Assembly (NCBI GenBank): GCA_021825365.1
Contig: JAKAHR010000012.1
Span: forward strand, 1-64,000
Length of the DNA: 64,000 nucleotides
Direction: 5' to 3'
Source of the DNA: Nitrospirota bacterium
GTDB lineage: Bacteria > Nitrospirota > Thermodesulfovibrionia > Thermodesulfovibrionales > UBA6898
Part shown: in pieces, positions 1 through 8,124 of the stretch
Position numbering within the stretch: position 1 is the first letter of the stretch
Layout of the letters: each line of letters begins with the position of its first letter
Position numbers and translations under genes: made by a program
The notes under the pieces: model-generated
Database searches by the model: none
What the model saw: the letters and a program-made list of their open reading frames with translations, nothing else
What the model was told of the DNA's origin: nothing

Positions 1-259
1 TGAATACCCTCGACGTGCCGTCACGCAGCGCCTTCTTGCATTCCTTGCCGAAGCTGATCGCCCCGGGGATGTGCCCCTTCGCATAGTCCTTGAGGTCCCT
101 GCAGTCTACGACCACCCAGTCGGGTTTGTTGACGTTCTTTTCGATCGTCTCCGGTGTCGCCAATAGCTCGGGATGGACCCAATCCGCGGCGAACGACATT
201 CCTGCTGCGACCAGCAGGATGAAGCAACTGATAACCAGAACCCTTGCCCTCTTACTCAC
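1..259 (-). CDS. Rhodanese-like sulfurtransferase, exported, C-terminus cut by window edge
   Basis: Reading the minus strand, GAGGAGG precedes a GTG start at 259 by about 7 bases. The 86 visible codons begin with a basic n-region and a hydrophobic signal segment ending in SFAAD, so the protein is probably periplasmic. The mature part shows the rhodanese pattern VVVDCRDLKDYAKGHIPGA. The active-site Cys loop would lie beyond the window edge and is not visible. The gene is the last visible member of a minus-strand run with a YeeE/YedE permease, TusA and two small membrane proteins. This suggests a role in handling sulfane sulfur or thiosulfate, which is inference from context. Family assignment is good; substrate is unknown. 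Confidence 0.8.
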   Translation of the reverse strand, partial: MSKRARVLVISCFILLVAAGMSFAADWVHPELLATPETIEKNVNKPDWVVVDCRDLKDYAKGHIPGAISFGKECKKALRDGTSRVF

Positions 260-322
260 GTCTCGTTACCTCCTCTTTCTTGATGTCTACGCATCCTGGC
301 AGCGACTGACCTGCGCTGCTTT

Positions 323-526
323 CTACTTGTACAGACTCTTGAAATATTCCTCGTATTCCTTGCCGAAGTCGGAACCGAGCGCCTTTTCCTCCGAGACACC
401 GTAGGCGGGCGCCTCCTGCTTCTCAAAGTAGCCCGGCTGAATACCGGTGGCATACGACATCCGGAACCCCGCCAGGGCCCCGAGGATAAAGAGTATGACG
501 ATCGCTGAAATCCACGTCCTCTGCAT
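323..526 (-). CDS. Small single-span membrane protein of the sulfur cassette (copy A)
   Basis: A 67-residue protein with one N-terminal hydrophobic segment (about residues 5-24) and a short polar tail ending in EEYFKSLYK. An in-frame ATG six bases upstream (532) abuts the GGAGGG box, so the ATG at 526 has the better spacing. The tail resembles that of the gene just upstream in the operon (EQYYKDLYK), so the two are probably paralogs. I do not recognise a named family. Position between TusA and the rhodanese suggests an accessory membrane role in sulfur transfer, which is inference only. Confidence 0.65.
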   Translation of the reverse strand: MQRTWISAIVILFILGALAGFRMSYATGIQPGYFEKQEAPAYGVSEEKALGSDFGKEYEEYFKSLYK

Positions 527-562
527 CAGCATCCCTCCGCTTGCCGCTGTTGAACAGCCATG

Positions 563-751
563 CTATTTGTCATCGGATTTATACAGGTCCTTGTAGTACT
601 GTTCCATGTTCTTGTCGATCTGGGACTCGACGCCCTTCTCCTTCCTCCCGCTGAAGACGCCCGCCTTGATGAAGGGCGGCACGCTGTAGCCGATGAGGAA
701 CCCGGTAAAGATGGTCACCACCAGTACGACGATAATAAATGTCCTGTCCAT
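563..751 (-). CDS. Small single-span membrane protein of the sulfur cassette (copy B)
   Basis: The chosen ATG at 751 follows GCAGGAGGTGCGGGT, a strong Shine-Dalgarno at good spacing. A longer frame from 778 lacks such a site. The 62-residue product has one membrane span (about residues 4-25, rich in Val, Ile, Phe and Gly), a polar middle and the tail MEQYYKDLYKSDDK. It shares the aromatic-lysine tail motif with the neighbouring 67-residue protein, implying duplication. It sits between tusA and that paralog with short gaps, so co-transcription is likely. Function unknown. Confidence 0.65.
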   Translation of the reverse strand: MDRTFIIVVLVVTIFTGFLIGYSVPPFIKAGVFSGRKEKGVESQIDKNMEQYYKDLYKSDDK

Positions 752-779
752 ACCCGCACCTCCTGCATCCTGGTCCATG

Positions 780-1034
780 TCAGGACGATTTCCTTATCTT
801 GAAAATGAACTTGCCGCCCCTCTGATGCCGCTCGATGATCTCGTTACCGGCAGAGACACAGAGTGCGTTGATCGACTCGCCTGAAGACGGGTTGTCAAAG
901 GTGACTTCCAGCACCTCTCCCGGCTTGATCTTCTCGATCATCTTCTTGGTATAGATCTGCGGATGGGGACAGACATACCCTGTGCAGTCGAGGGTATAGA
1001 CGCCGTCTCCGGTCTTTTCGACTTTTACCGCCAT
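780..1034 (-). CDS. TusA/SirA-family sulfur carrier protein
   Basis: An 84-residue protein matching the usual length of TusA-like sulfur relay proteins. It carries the characteristic Cys-Pro-x-Pro motif as CPHP near residue 22 (TGYVCPHPQIYTKK), followed by the family's helix and a VTFDNPSSGESI segment. The active Cys should carry a persulfide and pass sulfur to a partner. A strong AGGAGG box precedes the ATG. It lies 28 bp downstream of the YeeE/YedE permease gene; YeeE-TusA pairing is well known for thiosulfate uptake, with TusA accepting sulfur inside the cell. The specific acceptor here is unknown. Confidence 0.9.
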   Translation of the reverse strand: MAVKVEKTGDGVYTLDCTGYVCPHPQIYTKKMIEKIKPGEVLEVTFDNPSSGESINALCVSAGNEIIERHQRGGKFIFKIRKSS

Positions 1035-1062
1035 AACGTATTTCCTCCTTTCTGGGTGAGCA

Positions 1063-2490
1063 TCATATTTCCATTCCCGCCAGTTCCCTGGCCAGTTTCC
1101 TCTCTGTCCACCAGTTGAAGAACCGGACGCCGATATAGGCGCCCCCGATCATCCCAATCCCGAACAGCCAGCCGCCAACATCGCCGTTTGAGACCCTGAC
1201 GAAGAAGGCGCCCACGTTGCACCCGAGACCGAGCCTCGAGCCGATCCCCATGAGGAATCCGCCGATGATCGCCCAGGCCGCAAGTTCCCGCGTCGGCTTT
1301 TTGAACTTGAATTCGTTGTTGAGGAGCGCCATGACGGCAGCGCCTCCGATGAGCGCCAGGGACATCCAGTCGGCAGGGTTCAGCGCAGGGTTCGGGATGC
1401 CGTTGATATAGCCGAAAAAGATGTTGTCCATATTGTTCACGCCCAGCTTCTGCATAACCCACCCTACCCATTGAGCCTCCTGTGTCGTCACGTACCAGTA
1501 GCCCGGGTCGAACACCGTCCCCCTCACCGATACGCCGAAGTCGGAACCGAGCCGGGTGAGTATCTCCCCCGCGTTTCTGACGCCGAACTTGATGCGCAGC
1601 CCCTCGATGACGAACATCTGGAGGCCGCAGGCTATGCCGAGGATCAGTCCTGCGATCGAGGTCCTCTTCGACGAACGCAGCATCCCCCAAAAACCCTTCA
1701 GGTGGTCTCCCCATCCCAGCACCTTCTTATCCTTCAGCATCTCCCGCGTAAATCCCTTCCGCCCCCAGATGGCATACACCACCACCAGGAGAAGCAGCGC
1801 GGGCAGGATGACCCCGGTGACGAGATTGCCTGCAAAGGCGCCGGACATGGTCTCATTCTTCATCCCCAGGAGGCTTGCGAACGTTACCTTCGGATGGTTC
1901 CAGACATATCCCGCAAGATACTGGTCGAGCCACCCGTCTCCCACGTTGATCGCGGCCGGCAGCTTCTTCGAAATAGCAGAGGCATGCCACGACTCGGGGA
2001 CGAGCCTGTTGAACCATCCTCCGAGGGATGCGACGGAAGACTGCGTCACGCTGATCGACACGATCACCAGCAGGGCTACGCCGTTTCCCTCCCCTGTCTT
2101 ATAGAGCGACCCTGAGGCGCAGCCGCCTGCAAACACCATCCCTACCCCGAATATCAGTCCCGCGATCATCGAATGAATGCCCGACGGAGAGGGATGGAAG
2201 GTGCTGAACCCGCTTGCCGTCACAAAAGACGACACAAAACCAAACAGGAGCGTGGCAATCATGATGCCGACGACCATGCGCGGCACCCCCAGCGCGAACA
2301 GGTCCCTGAATGCGGAGGAGAAGCAGAACCTCCCGTACTGAAGGCACATGCCGTAGATCAGTCCGAACCAGAGATAGGCGGACAGATAGATGTAGTAATC
2401 GTTGTACGCGTACGTCAGGATGCTCACCAGGGAAAAAAAGCCGATGATGATGAGCGCCCAGATCTTCTTCTTTCGAGCTTCGCCTTCCAC
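1063..2490 (-). CDS. YeeE/YedE family sulfur-compound permease
   Basis: The start is set at GTG 2490 because GGGAGGTAACGAG lies immediately upstream; the open frame extends further up without a better site. The product is about 475 residues and strongly hydrophobic with many spans. Two repeats carry the family's signature Cys-Gly motifs, GGCASGSLYKTGEGNG in the first half and LGLGCNVGAFF in the second. In characterised members (TsuA/YeeE) conserved Cys residues pass thiosulfate-type compounds through the membrane. The gene heads an operon with tusA, two small membrane proteins and a rhodanese, consistent with uptake of a reduced sulfur compound and intracellular sulfur relay. Exact substrate not determinable. 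Confidence 0.9.
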   Translation of the reverse strand: MEGEARKKKIWALIIIGFFSLVSILTYAYNDYYIYLSAYLWFGLIYGMCLQYGRFCFSSAFRDLFALGVPRMVVGIMIATLLFGFVSSFVTASGFSTFHPSPSGIHSMIAGLIFGVGMVFAGGCASGSLYKTGEGNGVALLVIVSISVTQSSVASLGGWFNRLVPESWHASAISKKLPAAINVGDGWLDQYLAGYVWNHPKVTFASLLGMKNETMSGAFAGNLVTGVILPALLLLVVVYAIWGRKGFTREMLKDKKVLGWGDHLKGFWGMLRSSKRTSIAGLILGIACGLQMFVIEGLRIKFGVRNAGEILTRLGSDFGVSVRGTVFDPGYWYVTTQEAQWVGWVMQKLGVNNMDNIFFGYINGIPNPALNPADWMSLALIGGAAVMALLNNEFKFKKPTRELAAWAIIGGFLMGIGSRLGLGCNVGAFFVRVSNGDVGGWLFGIGMIGGAYIGVRFFNWWTERKLARELAGMEI

Positions 2491-2604
2491 CTCGTTACCT
2501 CCCTTTATGCAGTCGTGGATCAACTTTTCTATTTTTTTAACTTTGCAAGGGGTATACCACGACAGGGGCTTGCACAATATTTCCGCAACAGGGTGAAAAA
2601 GGCG

Positions 2605-4440
2605 TTAATACGAAGGGTTGGCAGCGAATTGTCTCAGGCCCTCAACGCACGGAAGACAAGACATTGTCCCGATCGGGACAACAGGGTAATATTTCTGTCC
2701 CGTTTGGGACAGCCCATCCTTTGTGTATACCGTCACCATCGTCTGATATTTAAAGACCCCGGAGGTGCGGTCGAACCTCCCGGCCTCCCTGAGAAGACTG
2801 CCTTCCTTCCCGGCTGCCTCAACAGGCAGACGTACAGGGACTGTATCCGAAATGACGGCAACAGCGCACCCGTCGTCCTTCCCGTCCGGCGCGAACAGAT
2901 CAGGCCTCCTCGCCTCCCATGTAAACCTCAGGGATGATCTCCTCGTGTCGCCGTCATCAGGATGTCCCGGCCATTCCTGCGGGCTGATGATCCTCTTCCG
3001 CGTATGGTAGTCCAGCAGCGGTATCGCGGCGAAGGTGCTTCCGGATGAGTTTCCTTGCGGCAAGGCGTAGACCCTCACGGACCGGCAATCCAGGGTGTCG
3101 AGAAACTTTCCCGCCTGCCCCAAATTTGCCATGGAGGTCGAGCGGAGGAACGGGAGAAAAGCGGTGTATGCGATTACCAGGGAAGACGCAACCGCGCATA
3201 GGCTGATATACCTCCTGACCCGGGCGTCCCTCAGCCTGTTCAGCCCATACGATGCCATGAGACTGAAGAGCGGGAACAGCGGCACGATGTAGCGTATCCT
3301 CCTGACCTGCAGCAGCACGATGAAGATGACGAACCATCCTGCGATCAGGAAACGGATGTCCCTCTCCCTTACCGCCCTGTATATGCCATACAGCGCAAGG
3401 CCGGTCACAAACGGATGCGTCTGGAAGAGGAAGGTCGAGACAAACCCTTCGTGCCACCGGCTGAGGCCTGACCACTGATAGGTTCGCAGGAGCATGAGCT
3501 GCTCCCTGACAAGATCGTAGCGGGCATAGAGCATGGCCCCGGCGAGAAGGCCGGTCATGAGCATGACGCCGAAGGCCCGGGCGGCTGTAAGTCGCGGCTT
3601 ATTTCTCATCCGGACAACGGCGGTAAGCGGGATGAGCAGCAGCATCGGCCAGGTGGAATATTTGGAGAGAATCGCCAGGAAGATCGCGCCGGAGGATGCG
3701 CACAAAAGGGCACCCCCCCCTTTTTCGAGTGCAAGAATGAACAGGTAGATGGACAGGGTAAGGAAGAACAGGGTCGGCACATCAACGAGCAGCAGCGGCA
3801 CCTGCGTAAGAAGATACGGAATCCCCAGGAGGAGGAGCCCTGCATGCAGACCCGTCTCCTCGTCCCAGATCCTCTTGCCGATGAGAGACGTCAGCACAAC
3901 CGTCAGCGCAAAGAGCAGGGTATTGAGCGCCTGGATATATGTCCGTTCCTCTCCGATCCAGGAAAAGACGAGGCCGTCGAGAAACGGGACGAGAGGCAGG
4001 TCGGTCCATGCGGGGATCCGCCTTCCCCATTCCCCGAGAAAATACCCTACCCCATTCTCCTCCAGGGATTTCGCCTGGACAAAGTAGCGGGATGCGTCGA
4101 TAATCGCCTCAGGCTCCAGCCACAGCGGAAGGGCAGATGCAAAGGATGCGACAAAGAGGGCTGCGGAGGCTGCGTTGCCGGACAGCTCCAGCCGGGACAG
4201 GGCAAAGGCGCAGAGGAGGCAGGGCACGAGCAGGGAAAATACCCGCAGCAAGCCCGACGGGGAAAGGACCCACCTCCAGCTGGTGAAGGTATTGGTATCA
4301 GAAGCGCGTCCGAGGTAGAGAAGCGGTATGACCGCGAGGGCACAGAAGGTGACGAGCAGGAGCTGTTCGGCCCTCCTGCCTTCCATCAGGTCCGGTCCCC
4401 GCGATGTTTCGCGATCAGGCACGGGGCCGGGGGGGTTCAT
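2605..4440 (-). CDS. Multi-span glycosyltransferase of the ArnT/PMT (GT39/GT83) type
   Basis: About 611 residues with a long series of hydrophobic segments. An early acidic loop reads AIIDASRYFVQAKSLEENG, like the acidic first-loop motif of PMT_2/ArnT enzymes, and a soluble C-terminal part follows. Such proteins sit in the inner membrane and transfer a sugar from a polyprenyl-phosphate donor to a lipid or protein on the periplasmic side. Acceptor and donor cannot be told from the sequence. The start is taken as ATG 4440 (a GTG lies just before it); the Shine-Dalgarno is weak, and the gene begins 12 bases after the upstream TusA-like gene stops, suggesting coupling. An A5-G8 homopolymer lies inside the frame near 3713-3725. 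Confidence 0.75.
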   Translation of the reverse strand: MNPPGPVPDRETSRGPDLMEGRRAEQLLLVTFCALAVIPLLYLGRASDTNTFTSWRWVLSPSGLLRVFSLLVPCLLCAFALSRLELSGNAASAALFVASFASALPLWLEPEAIIDASRYFVQAKSLEENGVGYFLGEWGRRIPAWTDLPLVPFLDGLVFSWIGEERTYIQALNTLLFALTVVLTSLIGKRIWDEETGLHAGLLLLGIPYLLTQVPLLLVDVPTLFFLTLSIYLFILALEKGGGALLCASSGAIFLAILSKYSTWPMLLLIPLTAVVRMRNKPRLTAARAFGVMLMTGLLAGAMLYARYDLVREQLMLLRTYQWSGLSRWHEGFVSTFLFQTHPFVTGLALYGIYRAVRERDIRFLIAGWFVIFIVLLQVRRIRYIVPLFPLFSLMASYGLNRLRDARVRRYISLCAVASSLVIAYTAFLPFLRSTSMANLGQAGKFLDTLDCRSVRVYALPQGNSSGSTFAAIPLLDYHTRKRIISPQEWPGHPDDGDTRRSSLRFTWEARRPDLFAPDGKDDGCAVAVISDTVPVRLPVEAAGKEGSLLREAGRFDRTSGVFKYQTMVTVYTKDGLSQTGQKYYPVVPIGTMSCLPCVEGLRQFAANPSY

Positions 4441-4452
4441 CACCCGCTGAGA

Positions 4453-4689
4453 TCATCGCAGGATGATGAAGCAGATGATCCCCCTGTCTTCCTCTATAGA
4501 GAGCAACCCATACCCCTCGCTGCCGCACAGGCGTGGGATCTCCCGCCTCGTCTCCGCGTCGTCCGAGACGACCCTGAGGATCTGGCCCTTTGCCATATTC
4601 TTCAGGGTATGGCCGGTCACCTCGCAGGGCCTCCTGCCCGAGAGACCTTTGATGTCAAGGGTCTTGGTTATCGCGATATCCTTTTCCAT
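4453..4689 (-). CDS. TusA-like protein lacking the catalytic CPxP cysteine
   Basis: A 78-residue protein aligning along its length with TusA/SirA proteins: LDIKGLSGRRPCEVTGHTL matches the family's LDxxGLxCPxPxxxxxxxL, and KNMAKGQILRVVSDD and REIPRLC follow as expected. At the motif itself, the Cys and first Pro are replaced by Gly and Arg (GRRP), with a displaced Cys one residue after the conserved second Pro. A sulfur-carrier role by the usual mechanism is therefore doubtful. The start is ATG 4689, preceded by CGGAGGGTTGGT; a TTG further up is less likely. It is probably co-transcribed with the downstream glycosyltransferase gene. Confidence 0.75.
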   Translation of the reverse strand: MEKDIAITKTLDIKGLSGRRPCEVTGHTLKNMAKGQILRVVSDDAETRREIPRLCGSEGYGLLSIEEDRGIICFIILR

Positions 4690-4868
4690 ACCAACCCTCC
4701 GCAAAAACCATATTCAAGATAACCGCGGGGAATCAACAGACTTCCCTTCTCCAAAAATATTAAAGCAAGATCAGTACCAGAAACCGGGGGCGTTACGTCA
4801 TCACTCTACCTGGGAACTGAACAGACGCGCCGGGGCGTCCGGACATTTCATTTATGGTAGGATAAAAA

Positions 4869-6515
4869 ATGAGGCGCTTTGCGGTAATCTTCCTTCTTAT
4901 CCTGGGCCTATGCCTCGCCTCCGCCTCCCCGGCCCAGCCGCCGAAGCCCGGAAAACCGGTCCCCGAGGCGGCAGGTTCGCCCCTGGTATTCATAATCCTT
5001 CCTGTTGAGAATGTCTCCGCCACGTATGAAAAGTTCCTCCCCCTCAGGGATTATCTCGAAAAGGCGGTGGCACGGAAGATCATCCTGAAGGTCGCCCAGA
5101 ACTACCAGGAGGCGATGGAGAGCATAGGCACCGGCCAGGCGCATCTCGCCTATCTCGATCCCTCCGCCTATTGCGAGGCGCGGCAGCGGTACAGGATAAT
5201 GCCGCTCGCCAAGGCGGTTGTCGCGGGTTCGTCGACCTACAAAAGCGTCATCGTAACGAGGAAGGACTCCTCCATCAACAAGATTATCGACGTCAAGGGG
5301 AAGAGCCTCTCCCTCGGGAATATCTCTTCTTCTTCGTCCTACCTCATCCCCGCTGTCATGTTCAAGGAGGTCGGCATCGGGCTCCGGGAGTTCTCCGCCG
5401 TCGACTACCTCGAACACGAAGACCGGATAGCGCTTTCCGTGCTCTCCCGGAGGCATGAAGTCGGCGGACTGAGCGAGCGGGTTGCGGCAAAGTACATAGC
5501 CGACGGCCTGAAGGTCATCAAGACGTCAGAGGCGATTCCGCAGTACACCATCTGCGCCTATGCCGGCATGCAGGAAGAACTGCGCGCCAGGATACGGCGG
5601 GCACTCCTGTCGGTGAATGCAAAGGAGCACCCTGAAATCATCAGGAAGATGAAGGACATTAACGGATTCTCCCCGGCAGAGGACAGGGACTACGATGTCA
5701 TGAGGGTCATGATAAAGAACCTGACGGGAAAGAACTACCTTGAGTACGGAAAGAAGACGATCAAGGTCGCCGTCCTTCCCCTCTATTCGGCGATCACCCT
5801 GTTCGAAAGGCTCGACCCTCTCATGCGGTACCTCAGCAGGAAGACGGGGTATGAGTTCAAACTCGTCATCCCGCGGGACTTCGAGGACTTCTTCGATACG
5901 GTGAAGAAGGGCAAGGTCGATTTTTCGTATTCCAACCCCTACGTATACATCCAGCTCGCCGAGGACGGATCGCTGCGGGCCTTTGCCAATACCGTCCTGC
6001 AGCAATCCGGAGATATCTTCAGAGGGGTCATCATAACCCATAAGGACAGTCCTATCCGAACCCTCCATGACCTGAAGGGCAGGAAGGTGATGGTCGTGTC
6101 CTACCGGTCTGCGGGAGGCTTCCTCGCTCAAAAACTCTTCCTTTTTGAAAACGGCATAGACGTGTTTCGTGACCTCAGGCTGATCGAGGGGAAGAGACAG
6201 GAGGAGGTCATCCTCAACGTCTACCGCAAGAGCGCTGATGCGGGGTTTGTGAGGGAATCCGCGCTCGACGTCCTGCAGGAGGAGATCGACCTCTCCCACA
6301 TCCGGATACTCGCGGTCACCCCCTATATCGCCAACTGGCCGTTCGCTGCGACGAGGCACACCGACGAGGGACTGAGCCGCATGGTGCAAAAGACCCTCCT
6401 TGAGCTGAGGGACCGCGATATCCTTTCGGCCGCGCAGATTTCGCACTTCAAACCCGCAACCGACAGGGATTTCGATACCCTGCGGAAATGGATAAACCGA
6501 TATGGGCCTGAATAG
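4869..6515 (+). CDS. Tandem PhnD-type periplasmic binding protein
   Basis: A 548-residue exported protein: signal peptide at residues 1-22 (ending ASASPAQ), then two consecutive PhnD-like (phosphate/phosphonate/phosphite binding) domains at roughly residues 38-290 and 300-545. Each starts with the same layout (IILPVENVSATYEKFLPLRDYL and VAVLPLYSAITLFERLDPLM) and contains the A/F-Y-x-N/D-P loop (LAYLDPSAYC, FSYSNPYVYI). Single PhnD domains usually deliver oxyanions to ABC transporters, but no permease or ATPase is nearby. The reading frame overlaps the next gene, a histidine kinase, by 14 bases, so the protein is probably a ligand sensor for that kinase (inference). AGGA precedes ATG by about six bases. 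Confidence 0.85.
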   Translation: MRRFAVIFLLILGLCLASASPAQPPKPGKPVPEAAGSPLVFIILPVENVSATYEKFLPLRDYLEKAVARKIILKVAQNYQEAMESIGTGQAHLAYLDPSAYCEARQRYRIMPLAKAVVAGSSTYKSVIVTRKDSSINKIIDVKGKSLSLGNISSSSSYLIPAVMFKEVGIGLREFSAVDYLEHEDRIALSVLSRRHEVGGLSERVAAKYIADGLKVIKTSEAIPQYTICAYAGMQEELRARIRRALLSVNAKEHPEIIRKMKDINGFSPAEDRDYDVMRVMIKNLTGKNYLEYGKKTIKVAVLPLYSAITLFERLDPLMRYLSRKTGYEFKLVIPRDFEDFFDTVKKGKVDFSYSNPYVYIQLAEDGSLRAFANTVLQQSGDIFRGVIITHKDSPIRTLHDLKGRKVMVVSYRSAGGFLAQKLFLFENGIDVFRDLRLIEGKRQEEVILNVYRKSADAGFVRESALDVLQEEIDLSHIRILAVTPYIANWPFAATRHTDEGLSRMVQKTLLELRDRDILSAAQISHFKPATDRDFDTLRKWINRYGPE

Positions 6516-8124
6516 GCTCGGCCTCGGCCTGAAATTCTCCGTCGCCGTCACCCTGCTCATCCTCATAGCGATGATCGGCGTGGCGACCCTCATCATCAAT
6601 TATCAGAAGGAGGCGCTCCGCCAAAGCACCTTCGAAAGCAACGTCGCGATGACAAAGAACCTCGCCCATGACGCCGCCGAATCCCTCCTCGTCTTCGATC
6701 CCCTGCGGCTTGACGACCTCGTCGAAACGCTCCTTGACGCCACTTCATGCTCCTACGCCATGATCACCGACAGGGAGGGCAGGATCGTTGCGAACACGCA
6801 GAGGGCCCTACTCGGCTCGCGGCTTGATGACCGGGACAACAGCGCGCTTCTCAGGAGCCTCCGCGAGGGGAAGCCGCTGGTGCGGGAGTATGTCTACGGG
6901 AAGGAGCCGGTGAGGGAGTATTCGCACCCGATCACGATCGGCAGCGAGGTGCTGGGTCTTGCGACCGTCGCCTATTCCGTCACCACCATGAATGCCGCCA
7001 TCGAAAGGAGGCTCGCGAAACTGAGGGAATACATCTACCTCATCACGGGCCTCATGCTGCTGACCGGCATCGCCGGCGCCTTTGTCGTCTCGAATTTCCT
7101 GACAAAACCCCTCAAACGGCTCAAGGACCGGATGGTCGATGTCCAGTCGGGGGACCTGGATGTCGAGGTCGAGAACCCTTCTGTCGTCCGGTGCTGGGAA
7201 CGTCTCGACTGCGGGAAGAAGGAATGCCCTTCCTACGGGAGGCTCAGGTGCTGGGCGATCGCCGGGACGTTCTGCCACGGAGAGGTGCAGGGAGCCTTCG
7301 CCCAGAAGATCGGCGACTGCAGGCGGTGTGTCGTCTACCGGGAATCCTGCGGAAACGAGATAGACGAGCTGGTCGAGGTCTTCAACCAGATGCTGAAGGA
7401 CCTGAAATACAACCTGCTCGAGCTGGAAAAGGCGAATACCGAGAAGGCGAGGATGGAGAGGCTCTCCGCCCTGGGAGAGATGGCGACGACGGTCGCCCAT
7501 GAAACAAAAAACCCCCTGAACGCGATAAAGCTGGCCGCCTCCTACCTCAAGAGCAACTTCGAGGGGGAATTGCTCACCGAATTCCTGACGATCATCGAAC
7601 AGGAGGCGACCCGCCTCAACGAGATATCCTCGAACTTCCTCGGCTTTTCCCGGCCCGCCCCGCTTCACCTCAAGCCGTGCAACATCAACGCGGTCGTCGA
7701 GACGACGGTCGATCTCATCAGGCAGGAGGCGACGGAGAGGAACATCGAGATCATCGTCCTGAAAGACGAAAACCTCCCCCTCATCGCCTGCGATTTCTCC
7801 GGCATCAAACAGTCACTGCTGAACCTCCTCATCAACGCGATGGACGCATCCGGCGCCGGCGACACGATCAGCGTCTCAACGGAGGCTGTCGGAGGCGGCC
7901 TGCAGATCGTCGTGCAGGACACGGGCAAGGGGATAGGCCCCGAAGAACTCGCCAATATCTTCAGGCCCTTTTACACCACCAAGACGAGGGGCTCCGGCCT
8001 CGGCCTGGCGATCGTCGACCGCATCGTCAAGGAACACGGCGGGGAGATCGAGGTTGACAGCGCCGCCGGCAAAGGCACAAAATTCACGATAAGGCTGAAG
8101 GTGGATGCTCATGCAACGGCATAA
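6502..8124 (+). CDS. Membrane sensor histidine kinase with a two-CW cysteine domain
   Basis: 540 residues. A first membrane span lies at about 12-34, a Cache-like periplasmic part at 35-170, and a second span at about 176-197, followed by a HAMP-like linker. A Cys-rich insert with the two-CW pattern lies at residues 231-283 (CWERLDCGKKECPSYG, then RCWAIAGTFC and CRRC), likely metal- or redox-binding. The HisKA phospho-acceptor is H333 in VAHETKNPLNAIK, followed by an ATP-binding domain (NLLINAMDAS, DTGKGI, GSGLGLAIV). The gene overlaps the binding-protein gene upstream and the sigma54 regulator gene downstream, so the three are one signalling unit. The ligand is unknown. Confidence 0.92.
   Translation: MGLNRLGLGLKFSVAVTLLILIAMIGVATLIINYQKEALRQSTFESNVAMTKNLAHDAAESLLVFDPLRLDDLVETLLDATSCSYAMITDREGRIVANTQRALLGSRLDDRDNSALLRSLREGKPLVREYVYGKEPVREYSHPITIGSEVLGLATVAYSVTTMNAAIERRLAKLREYIYLITGLMLLTGIAGAFVVSNFLTKPLKRLKDRMVDVQSGDLDVEVENPSVVRCWERLDCGKKECPSYGRLRCWAIAGTFCHGEVQGAFAQKIGDCRRCVVYRESCGNEIDELVEVFNQMLKDLKYNLLELEKANTEKARMERLSALGEMATTVAHETKNPLNAIKLAASYLKSNFEGELLTEFLTIIEQEATRLNEISSNFLGFSRPAPLHLKPCNINAVVETTVDLIRQEATERNIEIIVLKDENLPLIACDFSGIKQSLLNLLINAMDASGAGDTISVSTEAVGGGLQIVVQDTGKGIGPEELANIFRPFYTTKTRGSGLGLAIVDRIVKEHGGEIEVDSAAGKGTKFTIRLKVDAHATA

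Noticed and set aside
3713-3725. A5-G8 homopolymer in the glycosyltransferase gene as a phase-variation site
   Set aside because: Other G7-G8 runs occur in unrelated genes here (about 44210, 47385 and 63089), so such runs reflect GC-rich composition; the frame is intact.
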